A DNA stretch of 9,484 bases from Archaeoglobaceae archaeon (GTDB taxonomy: Archaea; Halobacteriota; Archaeoglobi; Archaeoglobales; JdFR-42): the NCBI GenBank assembly GCA_015523685.1, contig WAJW01000059.1:1-9484 (forward strand), in the 5' to 3' direction. Within the stretch, counting starts at the first letter, position 1. Each line of letters opens with the position of its first letter. The notes beneath the pieces were generated by a model, which saw only the letters and a program-made list of their open reading frames with translations, ran no database searches and was not told where the DNA came from. A program made the position numbers and the translations under genes. This document shows positions 1 to 5,218 of this stretch, one piece after another.

Positions 1-177
1 GTATTCATCAATGTCCACCTCAACGAAGTCACTTTCGGTCAGAGATCCAAGAAATGCCCTCGTCTTTGTTATTACTATTTTCCTTCCCTTTCTCATGCTC
101 AGATTACCGCTCGCCCCGGGAACAAGCCCGTGTTTGGCAAGTTCCTTTCCTGCCATTATGAGATCTGTCAGGTTCAT
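1..177 (-). CDS. Class II aldolase/adducin family protein, likely L-fuculose-phosphate aldolase type (partial)
   Basis: Only the first 59 codons are inside the window; the gene runs off the left edge. The peptide opens MNLTDLIMAGKELAKHGLVP and continues with GASGNLSMR, the Gly-Asn-Leu-Ser substrate-phosphate loop typical of class II (zinc) aldolases of the FucA/AraD family, followed by a KIVITKTRAFLGSLTESD segment as in that family. The zinc-binding histidines lie beyond the window and cannot be checked. The start is secure: a strong GGAGGTGA ribosome binding site ends 3 nt before ATG 177, and an in-frame TGA lies two codons upstream. In methanogens a fuculose-1-phosphate aldolase has been linked to making lactaldehyde; whether this gene does so is inference. 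Adducin-like proteins of other specificity remain possible. Confidence 0.75.
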   Translation of the reverse strand, partial: MNLTDLIMAGKELAKHGLVPGASGNLSMRKGRKIVITKTRAFLGSLTESDFVEVDIDEY

Positions 178-180
178 GGT

Positions 181-188
181 TCACCTCC
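181..188 (-). promoter_or_regulatory. Ribosome binding site GGAGGTGA of the class II aldolase gene
   Basis: GGAGGTGA on the minus strand complements the archaeal 16S rRNA 3' end and ends 3 nt before ATG 177. Its own TGA is an in-frame stop, which rules out a more upstream start. Confidence 0.7.
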
Positions 189-218
189 AGAACCCTTTTA
201 GGGAAACATCAGAACGAT

Positions 219-236
219 GAAATACAATAAGTTTTC
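219..236. promoter_or_regulatory. Probable overlapping divergent promoters of the aldolase gene and hjc
   Basis: The 73-bp gap between the divergent genes (178-250) holds an A/T-rich core. Read on the minus strand, 236-224 gives AAAACTTATTGTA, a BRE/TATA-like element that would place transcription start near 203 and leave a short leader carrying the GGAGGTGA site. Read on the plus strand, AAATACAATAA (220-230) lies about 25 bp before the hjc ATG, which would give a leaderless or nearly leaderless hjc transcript. No convincing ribosome binding site precedes hjc, in line with that. Neither box is a strong consensus. Confidence 0.35.
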
Positions 237-250
237 CTAAGAATGATTGA

Positions 251-667
251 ATGAAAAAAAAAGGTGCAAGACTTGAAAGGGAACTTGTAAACATACTCTG
301 GCGATCAGGGTTTGCCGCGATAAGGGCTCCATCCTCCGGTTCAGCATCCAAGAACCCCCTGCCGGATGTAATTGCCGGCAATGGTAAGAGATATCTTGCC
401 ATCGAGGTTAAATCAAGGAAAAAGCTTCCTTTCTATATCCCGGGAAATGAGATAAAATCCCTCAGAGACTTCTGTGGAATCTTCGGTGCGGAACCGTATG
501 TGGGACTCAGGATAGATTATCAGGACTGGAGGTTCATACGCGTGGATGACCTTAAAAAAACAGAAGGAGAGAACTACAGAATCGATGAAGATGTTGTATT
601 TGGAAGGGGCATGGATATCCACGAACTCACGGGCGTATCGAGGCAGGTTAAGCTTTTTAAGGATTGA
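251..667 (+). CDS. hjc: Holliday junction resolvase Hjc
   Basis: Archaeal structure-specific endonuclease that cuts four-way DNA junctions in recombination and fork repair; acts as a homodimer. The 138-residue protein has the family's usual size and order of motifs: KGARLERELV at the N terminus (catalytic Glu9, Arg10), Arg25, the SSGS stretch (28-31), PDVIAG with metal-binding Asp39, and AIEVKSR with Glu52 and Lys54 of the nuclease-fold E-x-K. These match the residues known to matter in Pyrococcus Hjc. A WRFI stretch follows in the C-terminal half. The ATG at 251 is followed by nine A residues; an upstream ATG at 243 ends at once in a stop, so 251 is the start, with no clear ribosome binding site. 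It converges on the fumarase beta gene with only 2 nt between stop codons. Confusion with the paralog Hje is possible but less likely. Confidence 0.92.
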   Translation: MKKKGARLERELVNILWRSGFAAIRAPSSGSASKNPLPDVIAGNGKRYLAIEVKSRKKLPFYIPGNEIKSLRDFCGIFGAEPYVGLRIDYQDWRFIRVDDLKKTEGENYRIDEDVVFGRGMDIHELTGVSRQVKLFKD

Positions 668-669
668 AA

Positions 670-1251
670 TTATCCGAACATTTCACTGAATCGCCTCTCA
701 ACTTCTCTTTCGACCTCAAGAAATATGCTGTTCCCTTCTGTATCAATTCCCGTGATCATCGGGCCAAAATTCTCAACTTCCAGAACCCATACAGCTTCGG
801 GCATCCCGAGGTCCTCCCAGTAAACCTCTCTGACACTCTTTATCGCTTCTGCAGCAATGGCCGCAGCACCTCCGGTGTATGCCAGATAAACACATTTCCC
901 CTTCATGGCCTCTGAAACCTCACCGCTCATACCTCCCTTCCCGATTATTGCCCTGACATCATAATTTTCAAGTAGCTTCACCGTTGATGAGTTCATCCTT
1001 GCACTTGTTGTGGGGCCTGCAGCAACAATATGCCATGATCCATCCCGTTTTTTTGCGAGAGGGCCACAGTGATATATGACCTGACCGTCCAGAGGGAAGG
1101 GGAGCTCTTTATTTTCTTCTTTAAAGGAGAGTATCCTCTGGTGAGCTTTATCCCTTGCGGTATAGATCACACCGGAGAGGTACACGATATCACCGGTTTT
1201 CAGAGAGGATATATCATCATACGAGAGAGGGGTTCTCAACCTGTATTCCAT
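670..1251 (-). CDS. Fumarate hydratase class I, beta subunit
   Basis: C-terminal half of a two-subunit, iron-sulfur, class I fumarase; with the alpha subunit encoded just upstream it interconverts fumarate and L-malate in the cytoplasm. From the start chosen here the protein has 193 residues, normal for the family. Recognisable motifs are TARDKAHQR (31-39), YHCGPL (60-65), AAGPTTSARM (77-86), GKGGM (104-108) and a later YTGGAAA, all typical substrate-binding loops of the beta subunit. An in-frame ATG exists at 1296, but it lies deep inside the alpha gene. A GAGGTGAT site at 1263-1256 points to ATG 1251, giving MEYRLRTPLS; ATG 1257, which overlaps the alpha stop as TGATG, is the other option but would have no spacing from that site. 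L-tartrate dehydratase beta subunits are close relatives, so the substrate rests on family resemblance. Confidence 0.9.
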   Translation of the reverse strand: MEYRLRTPLSYDDISSLKTGDIVYLSGVIYTARDKAHQRILSFKEENKELPFPLDGQVIYHCGPLAKKRDGSWHIVAAGPTTSARMNSSTVKLLENYDVRAIIGKGGMSGEVSEAMKGKCVYLAYTGGAAAIAAEAIKSVREVYWEDLGMPEAVWVLEVENFGPMITGIDTEGNSIFLEVEREVERRFSEMFG

Positions 1252-1255
1252 ACAC

Positions 1256-1263
1256 ATCACCTC
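1256..1263 (-). promoter_or_regulatory. Ribosome binding site GAGGTGAT that sets the fumarase beta start
   Basis: GAGGTGAT on the minus strand lies inside the last codons of the alpha gene and 4 nt before ATG 1251. It overlaps the alternative ATG at 1257, which makes 1251 the better start and indicates translational coupling to the alpha subunit. Confidence 0.55.
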
Positions 1264-2078
1264 AAAATTGCCGAAGCCCTCCTGGACGCCCAGCACTGGA
1301 TATTCACCGCAACGGGGAGAGAGGCGGTGTGGCAGTAGGCCATCTCCACATTAACCGCCAGCGCCGTTGTTTTCCCTCCGAGACCCATCGGTCCAATGCC
1401 GAGGGAGTTCACAGCCTTCAGCAATTCTTCCTCATACTCTGATGGCTTTCCCAGCTCCCTGAAAACCGCTTTCTTCGCAAGTCTAGCTGACTTATCGAAG
1501 CTTCCGCCAATTCCAACTCCCACAATGATCGGAGGGCATGGTTTTCCTCCCGCGAGCCGAACTGTTTCCACAATAAACCTTTTGACCTCATCAACCTGAG
1601 ATGGATTGAACATCCTCAGCCTGCTCATATTCTCAGACCCCGCACCCTTCGGAACTGCGGTTATTTTAATAGCGTCACCTTCCATAAGCTCGCACACGAT
1701 ATCGGGTATCCCATCTCCGATGTTTGTTCCGGGATTCTCCCTCGTAAGTGGATGCACCGCATTTGGTCTGAGAGGTACCTCCCGAGTTGCGATTTTCACA
1801 CCCTCAACAATAGCCTTTTTAATATCAAAATCCAGCTTCACATCCCTGCCGATTTCGAGAAAAACAATGGGAATCCCCGTATCCTGACACATCGGCAGTT
1901 TCCTTTTTCGGGCTATCTCAATATTCTCAAGTATGGTATGGAGCTGGCTTTTCGCCATATCTGAATCTTCATTCTCATATGCATCCTCTAATGCTGAGAT
2001 AATATCCTCCGGAAGCTCCGTTTCGGCCTTCATAAAGAGTTCAGCCACCGTATCGACAACAGACTCATAACTCACCAT
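1257..2078 (-). CDS. Fumarate hydratase class I, alpha subunit
   Basis: Iron-sulfur-binding N-terminal half of the two-subunit fumarase, 273 residues, full length. Visible family motifs are LPMCQDTGIP (Cys64), AVHPLTRENPGTNIGD (about 107-122), PKGAGSENMS (143-152), KPCPPIIVGVGIGGS (Cys181) and the C-terminal LPVAVNIQCWASRR (Cys262). Cys64, Cys181 and Cys262 are the probable ligands of the catalytic [4Fe-4S] cluster, by spacing and conservation. The start is supported by GGAGGGGA about 8 nt upstream. The stop TGA (1259-1257) overlaps an ATG, and the beta subunit starts a few bases on, so the two subunits are translationally coupled. The FmdE-like gene lies 40 nt upstream on the same strand, making a probable three-gene operon. 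Tartrate dehydratase alpha is the main alternative. Confidence 0.92.
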   Translation of the reverse strand: MVSYESVVDTVAELFMKAETELPEDIISALEDAYENEDSDMAKSQLHTILENIEIARKRKLPMCQDTGIPIVFLEIGRDVKLDFDIKKAIVEGVKIATREVPLRPNAVHPLTRENPGTNIGDGIPDIVCELMEGDAIKITAVPKGAGSENMSRLRMFNPSQVDEVKRFIVETVRLAGGKPCPPIIVGVGIGGSFDKSARLAKKAVFRELGKPSEYEEELLKAVNSLGIGPMGLGGKTTALAVNVEMAYCHTASLPVAVNIQCWASRRASAILR

Positions 2079-2083
2079 GGGTA

Positions 2084-2093
2084 TTTCCCCTCC
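2084..2093 (-). promoter_or_regulatory. Ribosome binding site GGAGGGGA of fumarase alpha
   Basis: Minus-strand GGAGGGGAAA sits in the 40-nt gap after the FmdE-like gene, about 5-8 nt before ATG 2078, and confirms that start. Confidence 0.6.
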
Positions 2094-2118
2094 AGTTGCA
2101 TTGATGTCAGAGCCATGT

Positions 2119-2655
2119 TTAAGATTTTCTCCTTTTCTTTAATTCCACCTCGAAACAGGGGATGCAGAGAAGAGATCCATCCAGAACTCTGAGCCTCGTC
2201 TCCATTGTTGGCTCTCCACACCTGCTACATGGAACGGAAGGGAATATCATTGCCTCCTCTGGTGGAACCACATCCACCTCCCTGACCTCAAAATATTTCG
2301 CAGGTTCACTTTCAAGTATTGCGTTGACAACTTCCTCCCTGTCTCTGAATTTTTCCCTGAATTCCTCGATCATGTTCTTTTTGAGGGCTATTCTTATGGC
2401 AACTCCCCTGTCCCTCGATATAAATGTATAAACATGCTTTCCGTAATCCCTGAATATTAGATTTCCTTTTCCAAACGTGCAGCTCATGAAATACTGGATG
2501 GCATCAACCGCACATGAGTTATTTTCAACGATGGCAACGAGTTCCTCATCAACTCCTCTTTCAAAATACCTCTTTGCGATCTCCACAACCTTCATACCGA
2601 GAGCAAGTCCCGGACACATGTGTCCGTGAAACCTGACAACTTCTTCAGTTTCCAT
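2119..2655 (-). CDS. FmdE-family protein with C-terminal zinc finger
   Basis: Member of the FmdE family (Pfam PF02663), named for a gene that accompanies formylmethanofuran dehydrogenase in some methanogens; its biochemical role is not established. The 178-residue protein shows the family's N-terminal metal-site signature FHGHMCPG (His10, His12, Cys14), then ENNSCAVDAIQ (Cys48, Asp51), SCTFGKGN (Cys59), and a C-terminal CSRCGE...CIPC element (Cys143, Cys146, Cys164, Cys167) that fits the treble-clef zinc finger seen in solved members. ATG 2655 has no ribosome binding site, but a good BRE/TATA lies about 26 bp upstream, so the transcript is probably leaderless. It heads an operon with the fumarase genes rather than lying with the fwd genes about 5.6 kb away, and is divergent from the RHH regulator. 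A role in metal or cofactor handling is inference. Confidence 0.88.
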   Translation of the reverse strand: METEEVVRFHGHMCPGLALGMKVVEIAKRYFERGVDEELVAIVENNSCAVDAIQYFMSCTFGKGNLIFRDYGKHVYTFISRDRGVAIRIALKKNMIEEFREKFRDREEVVNAILESEPAKYFEVREVDVVPPEEAMIFPSVPCSRCGEPTMETRLRVLDGSLLCIPCFEVELKKRRKS

Positions 2656-2681
2656 AATACAGAATCAGGTCTCATGATTGA

Positions 2682-2693
2682 GATAAATTTCGG
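2682..2693 (-). promoter_or_regulatory. Promoter (BRE + TATA box) of the fmdE-fumarase operon
   Basis: On the minus strand CCGAAA (2693-2688) followed directly by TTTATC (2687-2682) makes a good archaeal BRE/TATA pair. The TATA element ends 26 nt before ATG 2655, so transcription would begin at or next to the start codon (leaderless). Confidence 0.5.
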
Positions 2694-2695
2694 TA

Positions 2696-2705
2696 TTTTT
2701 ATTAT
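2696..2705 (+). promoter_or_regulatory. Probable TATA box of the RHH regulator gene
   Basis: TTTTTATTAT lies about 25 bp before ATG 2729 with no ribosome binding site in between, pointing to a leaderless transcript. The upstream BRE is weak. Confidence 0.4.
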
Positions 2706-2728
2706 CTCATATAGCCGTTCATCCTTCC

Positions 2729-3622
2729 ATGCGTATTACGAATGTAAGACTAAATGAAGAGATGATTGAAAAGCTTGACAGGATCGCTTCTTCAATGCTC
2801 ATATCCAGATCTGAAGTTATAAGGAACGCTGTGGGTCTTTATATAAAATTGATTGAAAATCTTGGCGTTCAGCTTAGAACGTCGGCCATACTCCTCAATG
2901 AAATAAAATGCAGGAAGATCAGAGGATCTGTCGTGCTCGATCTGGGAAATAATACGGGTATAACAATCTCCTCATTCTCCTATGGAGGAGTGGGAGAGAA
3001 ACCCGGAGACTCTGTGGGGGCAGAATATAAGACTGTTGGGGAGATCATTGCGAGACAGGCCCTCATAGAGATGCTTTCAAAAAACATCACTCCATACTCA
3101 CTTATCGTCAACTTCACGTGTGATATGGATTCCGGAATAAAAATGCTCAGGGGTATTACGGAAATCTTTCAGGACTGGATCGATGGGGACAGGATATTCG
3201 TTACAGGATCGGAAGAGAGCATAAAAACTGTTCAATCGGGGGTCTCTCTATCTGCAGTTGGGGTTGCGACAATAGAGGATCTCGGAAGCAGAGCGAGGAG
3301 CGGAGAGAAGATATGGCTCGTCGGAGAACCCATAATGGGAGAGGAACTGCTGAGAAAAACCAGTGTTATTTCCCTCAGTACCGTAAAGGAGCTGTCAGAT
3401 ATGAGGAAAGATGGGAGGGTTGGGGACATAGTTCCCGTCAGGAGTGATGGAGTCATAAGGGCGGTTGAATATCTGGCAGACTTTTCAGGAAACAAAGTCA
3501 TTTACCTGAACGATGAGCCTGCCGATACCGGGTGCCCCTCTACTGCTCTGGTCGTCTCTTCAGACCGGGATCTTGATCGAATTATCAGGGAGAAGGTTCA
3601 GCTGATCGGTAAACTTGTGTGA
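2729..3622 (+). CDS. RHH (CopG/NikR-type) DNA-binding protein fused to a PurM/AIR-synthase-like domain
   Basis: Residues 1-46 form a clear ribbon-helix-helix: a strand (RITNVRL), helix (NEEMIEKLDRIASS), turn and second helix (SRSEVIRNAVGLYIKLIEN). The remaining 250 residues are not a nickel/ACT domain. They recall, in order, the N-terminal half of the PurM/ThiL/HypE/SelD superfamily: a VGEIIARQALIEMLSKNITP helix like the IA-x-LA-x-GA-x-P helix (103-122), a V-x-LS-A-VG-V strand (172-179), and a RSGEKIWLVGEPIMG segment like RSGAKPGDLIYVTG (190-204). A late DTGCPSTALVVSS resembles the family's GPST-x-LLV strand. The acidic ATP/metal-binding motifs look degenerate, so it may sense rather than convert a ligand. 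Divergent from the FmdE-like gene across a shared dyad; its 3' end overlaps the DUF1405 gene by 38 bp. The RHH call is firm; the second domain is inferred from pattern only. Confidence 0.7.
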   Translation: MRITNVRLNEEMIEKLDRIASSMLISRSEVIRNAVGLYIKLIENLGVQLRTSAILLNEIKCRKIRGSVVLDLGNNTGITISSFSYGGVGEKPGDSVGAEYKTVGEIIARQALIEMLSKNITPYSLIVNFTCDMDSGIKMLRGITEIFQDWIDGDRIFVTGSEESIKTVQSGVSLSAVGVATIEDLGSRARSGEKIWLVGEPIMGEELLRKTSVISLSTVKELSDMRKDGRVGDIVPVRSDGVIRAVEYLADFSGNKVIYLNDEPADTGCPSTALVVSSDRDLDRIIREKVQLIGKLV

Positions 3623-4205
3623 AACACAATTTCCTTGCAACAATAAAGAGCAGGACAGAGAGAAAACTCAGAAAAAAGGTTATTTCAGCAACAAATTGAA
3701 TGTTTCTTTCCGGCATATAGGGATGTATCCCCTGAAAATAATCCATGTAATCGTTGAAGATCAGCCAGCCAAGAACCGGAAGAGCTCTCCATGATACCTT
3801 TCTGATTGCCGGGGAAAGGGCAAGTCCCTCCAGCACCATCCCTCCATGGGTTATGAAGATGCCCGTATAGAGCATTCTCCATTCCGGTGAGAAAAAATGA
3901 TTGCTGTGATACAGAAGGACAAAATCCGTCCACAATCCATACTTTATAAGAGACACGCTGGCGAGAACTTCCATCAGATATATCCTCCTGCCCATCCGGT
4001 ATAATACTGCAGAAATTGCAAAAAACATGGTTGAATTTGGACTGTCAGAAATCAGTATCCAGAGGTAAGGGGGATTTTCAAGGAACTGAAGGTGGTAGTA
4101 GTATATCCCGTATACTGTTCCACCGATATTGATGAGAAGTATGAGGTAAAAAAGGCGTTTACTGGAAAATATCCCGTCAATGAGCGTGCAGAGTTTGAAT
4201 CTCAT
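3585..4205 (-). CDS. DUF1405 family membrane protein
   Basis: Polytopic membrane protein of unknown function. The 206 residues match DUF1405 in layout: an N-terminal NIGGTVYGIYYYHLQ motif, PYLWILISDSPNSTMFF, LIKYGLWTD, THGGMVLEG and FNDYMDY, each within or next to hydrophobic stretches. About six membrane segments are visible, near residues 17-37, 46-68, 75-98, 111-130, 139-156 and 172-193. It follows the PadR-TRASH gene by 7 nt, so it ends the por-purO operon and is probably co-transcribed. No clear ribosome binding site is seen. The last dozen residues are encoded antisense to the RHH regulator gene and are probably not part of the conserved fold. Substrate or transport role is unknown; the metal-binding regulator next door is only a hint. 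Confidence 0.82.
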   Translation of the reverse strand: MRFKLCTLIDGIFSSKRLFYLILLINIGGTVYGIYYYHLQFLENPPYLWILISDSPNSTMFFAISAVLYRMGRRIYLMEVLASVSLIKYGLWTDFVLLYHSNHFFSPEWRMLYTGIFITHGGMVLEGLALSPAIRKVSWRALPVLGWLIFNDYMDYFQGIHPYMPERNIQFVAEITFFLSFLSVLLFIVARKLCFTQVYRSAEPSP

Positions 4206-4212
4206 AAATGAT

Positions 4213-4632
4213 CTATTTCATTGTTCTCATGTATGCCCTCGCACAGTGCTCACAGCAGAACGCAAGGACAGTTCCGTCAATCTCCTCTGTATGGCCCCCC
4301 TCAAATATCTTGCATCCACAGCTCGCACACACAGAGAGGTGTGGCTCCACCGCTATGGTGATGAGATCGCTCATCCTTTCCAGAAGTCCCTCAACCCACT
4401 TTTTCCCCGATTGCGTCAGCCTGTAAGTCTTTTTTTCCCTTTCTCCCACCTCTTTGAGCTCTACAAATCCTGCATTCTGGAGTTTTTTCAAAAAAGGATA
4501 TATATGGGATGAGCTGGGCTTCTGACCGAGCTTATCCTCAAGATTCTTAATTAACTCATACCCGTGTTTCGGGCCCTCATAGAGGAGCAGGAGTATGTAA
4601 AGTTTCAGGAGGCTCGTTACCTTCAGATTCAT
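4213..4632 (-). CDS. PadR-family regulator with C-terminal TRASH metal-binding domain
   Basis: Residues 1-95 are a PadR-type winged helix: LKLYILLLLYEGPKHGYELI, a recognition region with SSSHIYPFLKKLQNAGFVE (40-58), then the wing and KKTYRLTQSGKKW (67-79). The dimerisation helix typical of PadR is short and is followed by a cysteine-rich tail (102-138) with Cys102, Cys105, Cys107, Cys126, Cys127 and Cys130. Cys105-x20-Cys126-x3-Cys130 fits the TRASH signature (C-x19-22-C-x3-C) found in archaeal metal sensors and metal-handling proteins. It lies in an operon: ATG 4632 is separated by one base from the purO stop, and the DUF1405 gene follows after 7 nt. Likely role: a metal- or redox-responsive repressor that may control its own por operon; the effector metal cannot be read from sequence. 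Confidence 0.85.
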   Translation of the reverse strand: MNLKVTSLLKLYILLLLYEGPKHGYELIKNLEDKLGQKPSSSHIYPFLKKLQNAGFVELKEVGEREKKTYRLTQSGKKWVEGLLERMSDLITIAVEPHLSVCASCGCKIFEGGHTEEIDGTVLAFCCEHCARAYMRTMK

Positions 4633-4633
4633 G

Positions 4634-5218
4634 TTACGGGTTATACCTCGCTATCTCGACCCGGTCGCCAACAGTTACACCCGCGGAGCAAATGGGATGC
4701 TCATATTCAAGCCTGTACATCTCTCTGGCTATATCCATGGCATTTTCACCGTGTATCTCAATTTCCCTGAAGTCCGTGACTCCATATGTGGCAACATGAT
4801 GGCTACCTTCAGTGAATTTTTCAACCCTGAGCCTGTACCTGCCAACAAACCCGAGATAGACCTCATCCCTCAGAACCACTCCCGCAATTCTGGGAGTTGA
4901 ATATTCGTCCTTCTCGTAATCCATTGACAGCAGAGCAGTTGCTATCGCATCTCTGGGAGGATATCCTTCCACCATTTTATCAAAGATCACATCGGTATGG
5001 GATCCATTGGAAACCACTGCGAAATCCCTGCCTGTTCTTATACAGGGATACGCGATGTATGGATTCTTCAGCATATCTCTGGCATTTTTTGGAAGGATGA
5101 ATACTGAACCATCCATCACCTGGGCAACTCTGCCGGGAAATGACCTGGACGATACCCTGTACCCCCCAAATGAGTAATCTTCCCTTACACCCACAACAAC
5201 AATCCTTCCAGCATACAT
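4634..5218 (-). CDS. purO: IMP cyclohydrolase, archaeal PurO type
   Basis: Catalyses closure of the purine ring, FAICAR to IMP, the last step of de novo IMP synthesis; archaea that have PurO use it in place of the bacterial PurH domain. The protein has 194 residues and opens MYAGRIVVVG followed by YRVSSRSFPGR (about 20-30), the most recognisable PurO signature; GYPPRDAIATALLSMDYEKD and TPRIAGVV in the middle also fit. The family has an Ntn-hydrolase-like fold. ATG 5218 overlaps the porB stop as TGATG, so translation is coupled to porB, and its stop lies one base before the PadR-TRASH start. A purine gene in a pyruvate oxidoreductase operon is unusual; co-expression is supported by spacing, metabolic reason is not evident. 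Confidence 0.9.
   Translation of the reverse strand: MYAGRIVVVGVREDYSFGGYRVSSRSFPGRVAQVMDGSVFILPKNARDMLKNPYIAYPCIRTGRDFAVVSNGSHTDVIFDKMVEGYPPRDAIATALLSMDYEKDEYSTPRIAGVVLRDEVYLGFVGRYRLRVEKFTEGSHHVATYGVTDFREIEIHGENAMDIAREMYRLEYEHPICSAGVTVGDRVEIARYNP

Larger units (their letters stand above)
2679..2709. promoter_or_regulatory. Perfect inverted repeat (8-15-8), candidate operator of the RHH regulator
   Basis: TGAGATAA (2679-2686) and TTATCTCA (2702-2709) are exact reverse complements separated by 15 bp, so half-site centres are 23 bp apart, about two helical turns. That geometry resembles the spaced dyads bound by tetrameric RHH repressors such as NikR. The left arm overlaps the TATA box of the FmdE-like gene and the right arm touches that of the regulator, so one bound protein could shut both promoters. 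A shorter palindrome, TCTCA-TGAT-TGAGA (2670-2683), shares part of the left arm. Binding itself is inference. Confidence 0.5.

Noticed and set aside
251..262. Run of nine A residues right after the hjc start codon, possibly a slippage or phase-variation site
   Set aside because: The frame is intact and the protein is complete; lysine codons at the N terminus explain the run, and archaeal phase variation here would be speculation.
448..455. Further copies of the TGAGATAA half-site at 448-455, 5374-5381 and 8373-8380
   Set aside because: All are inside coding sequence, each is single, and none has an inverted partner two turns away. They show that the 8-mer alone is not specific; only the paired form at 2679-2709 is worth attention.
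1252..1296. Longer fumarase beta start at ATG 1296 (15 extra residues)
   Set aside because: The extra residues are encoded within the alpha gene's conserved C-terminal region, and a ribosome binding site points to ATG 1251.
3685..3933. 82-codon minus-strand frame within the DUF1405 gene, and similar frames inside por and fumarase genes
   Set aside because: They are shifted-frame shadows of real genes, without ribosome binding sites or family features.
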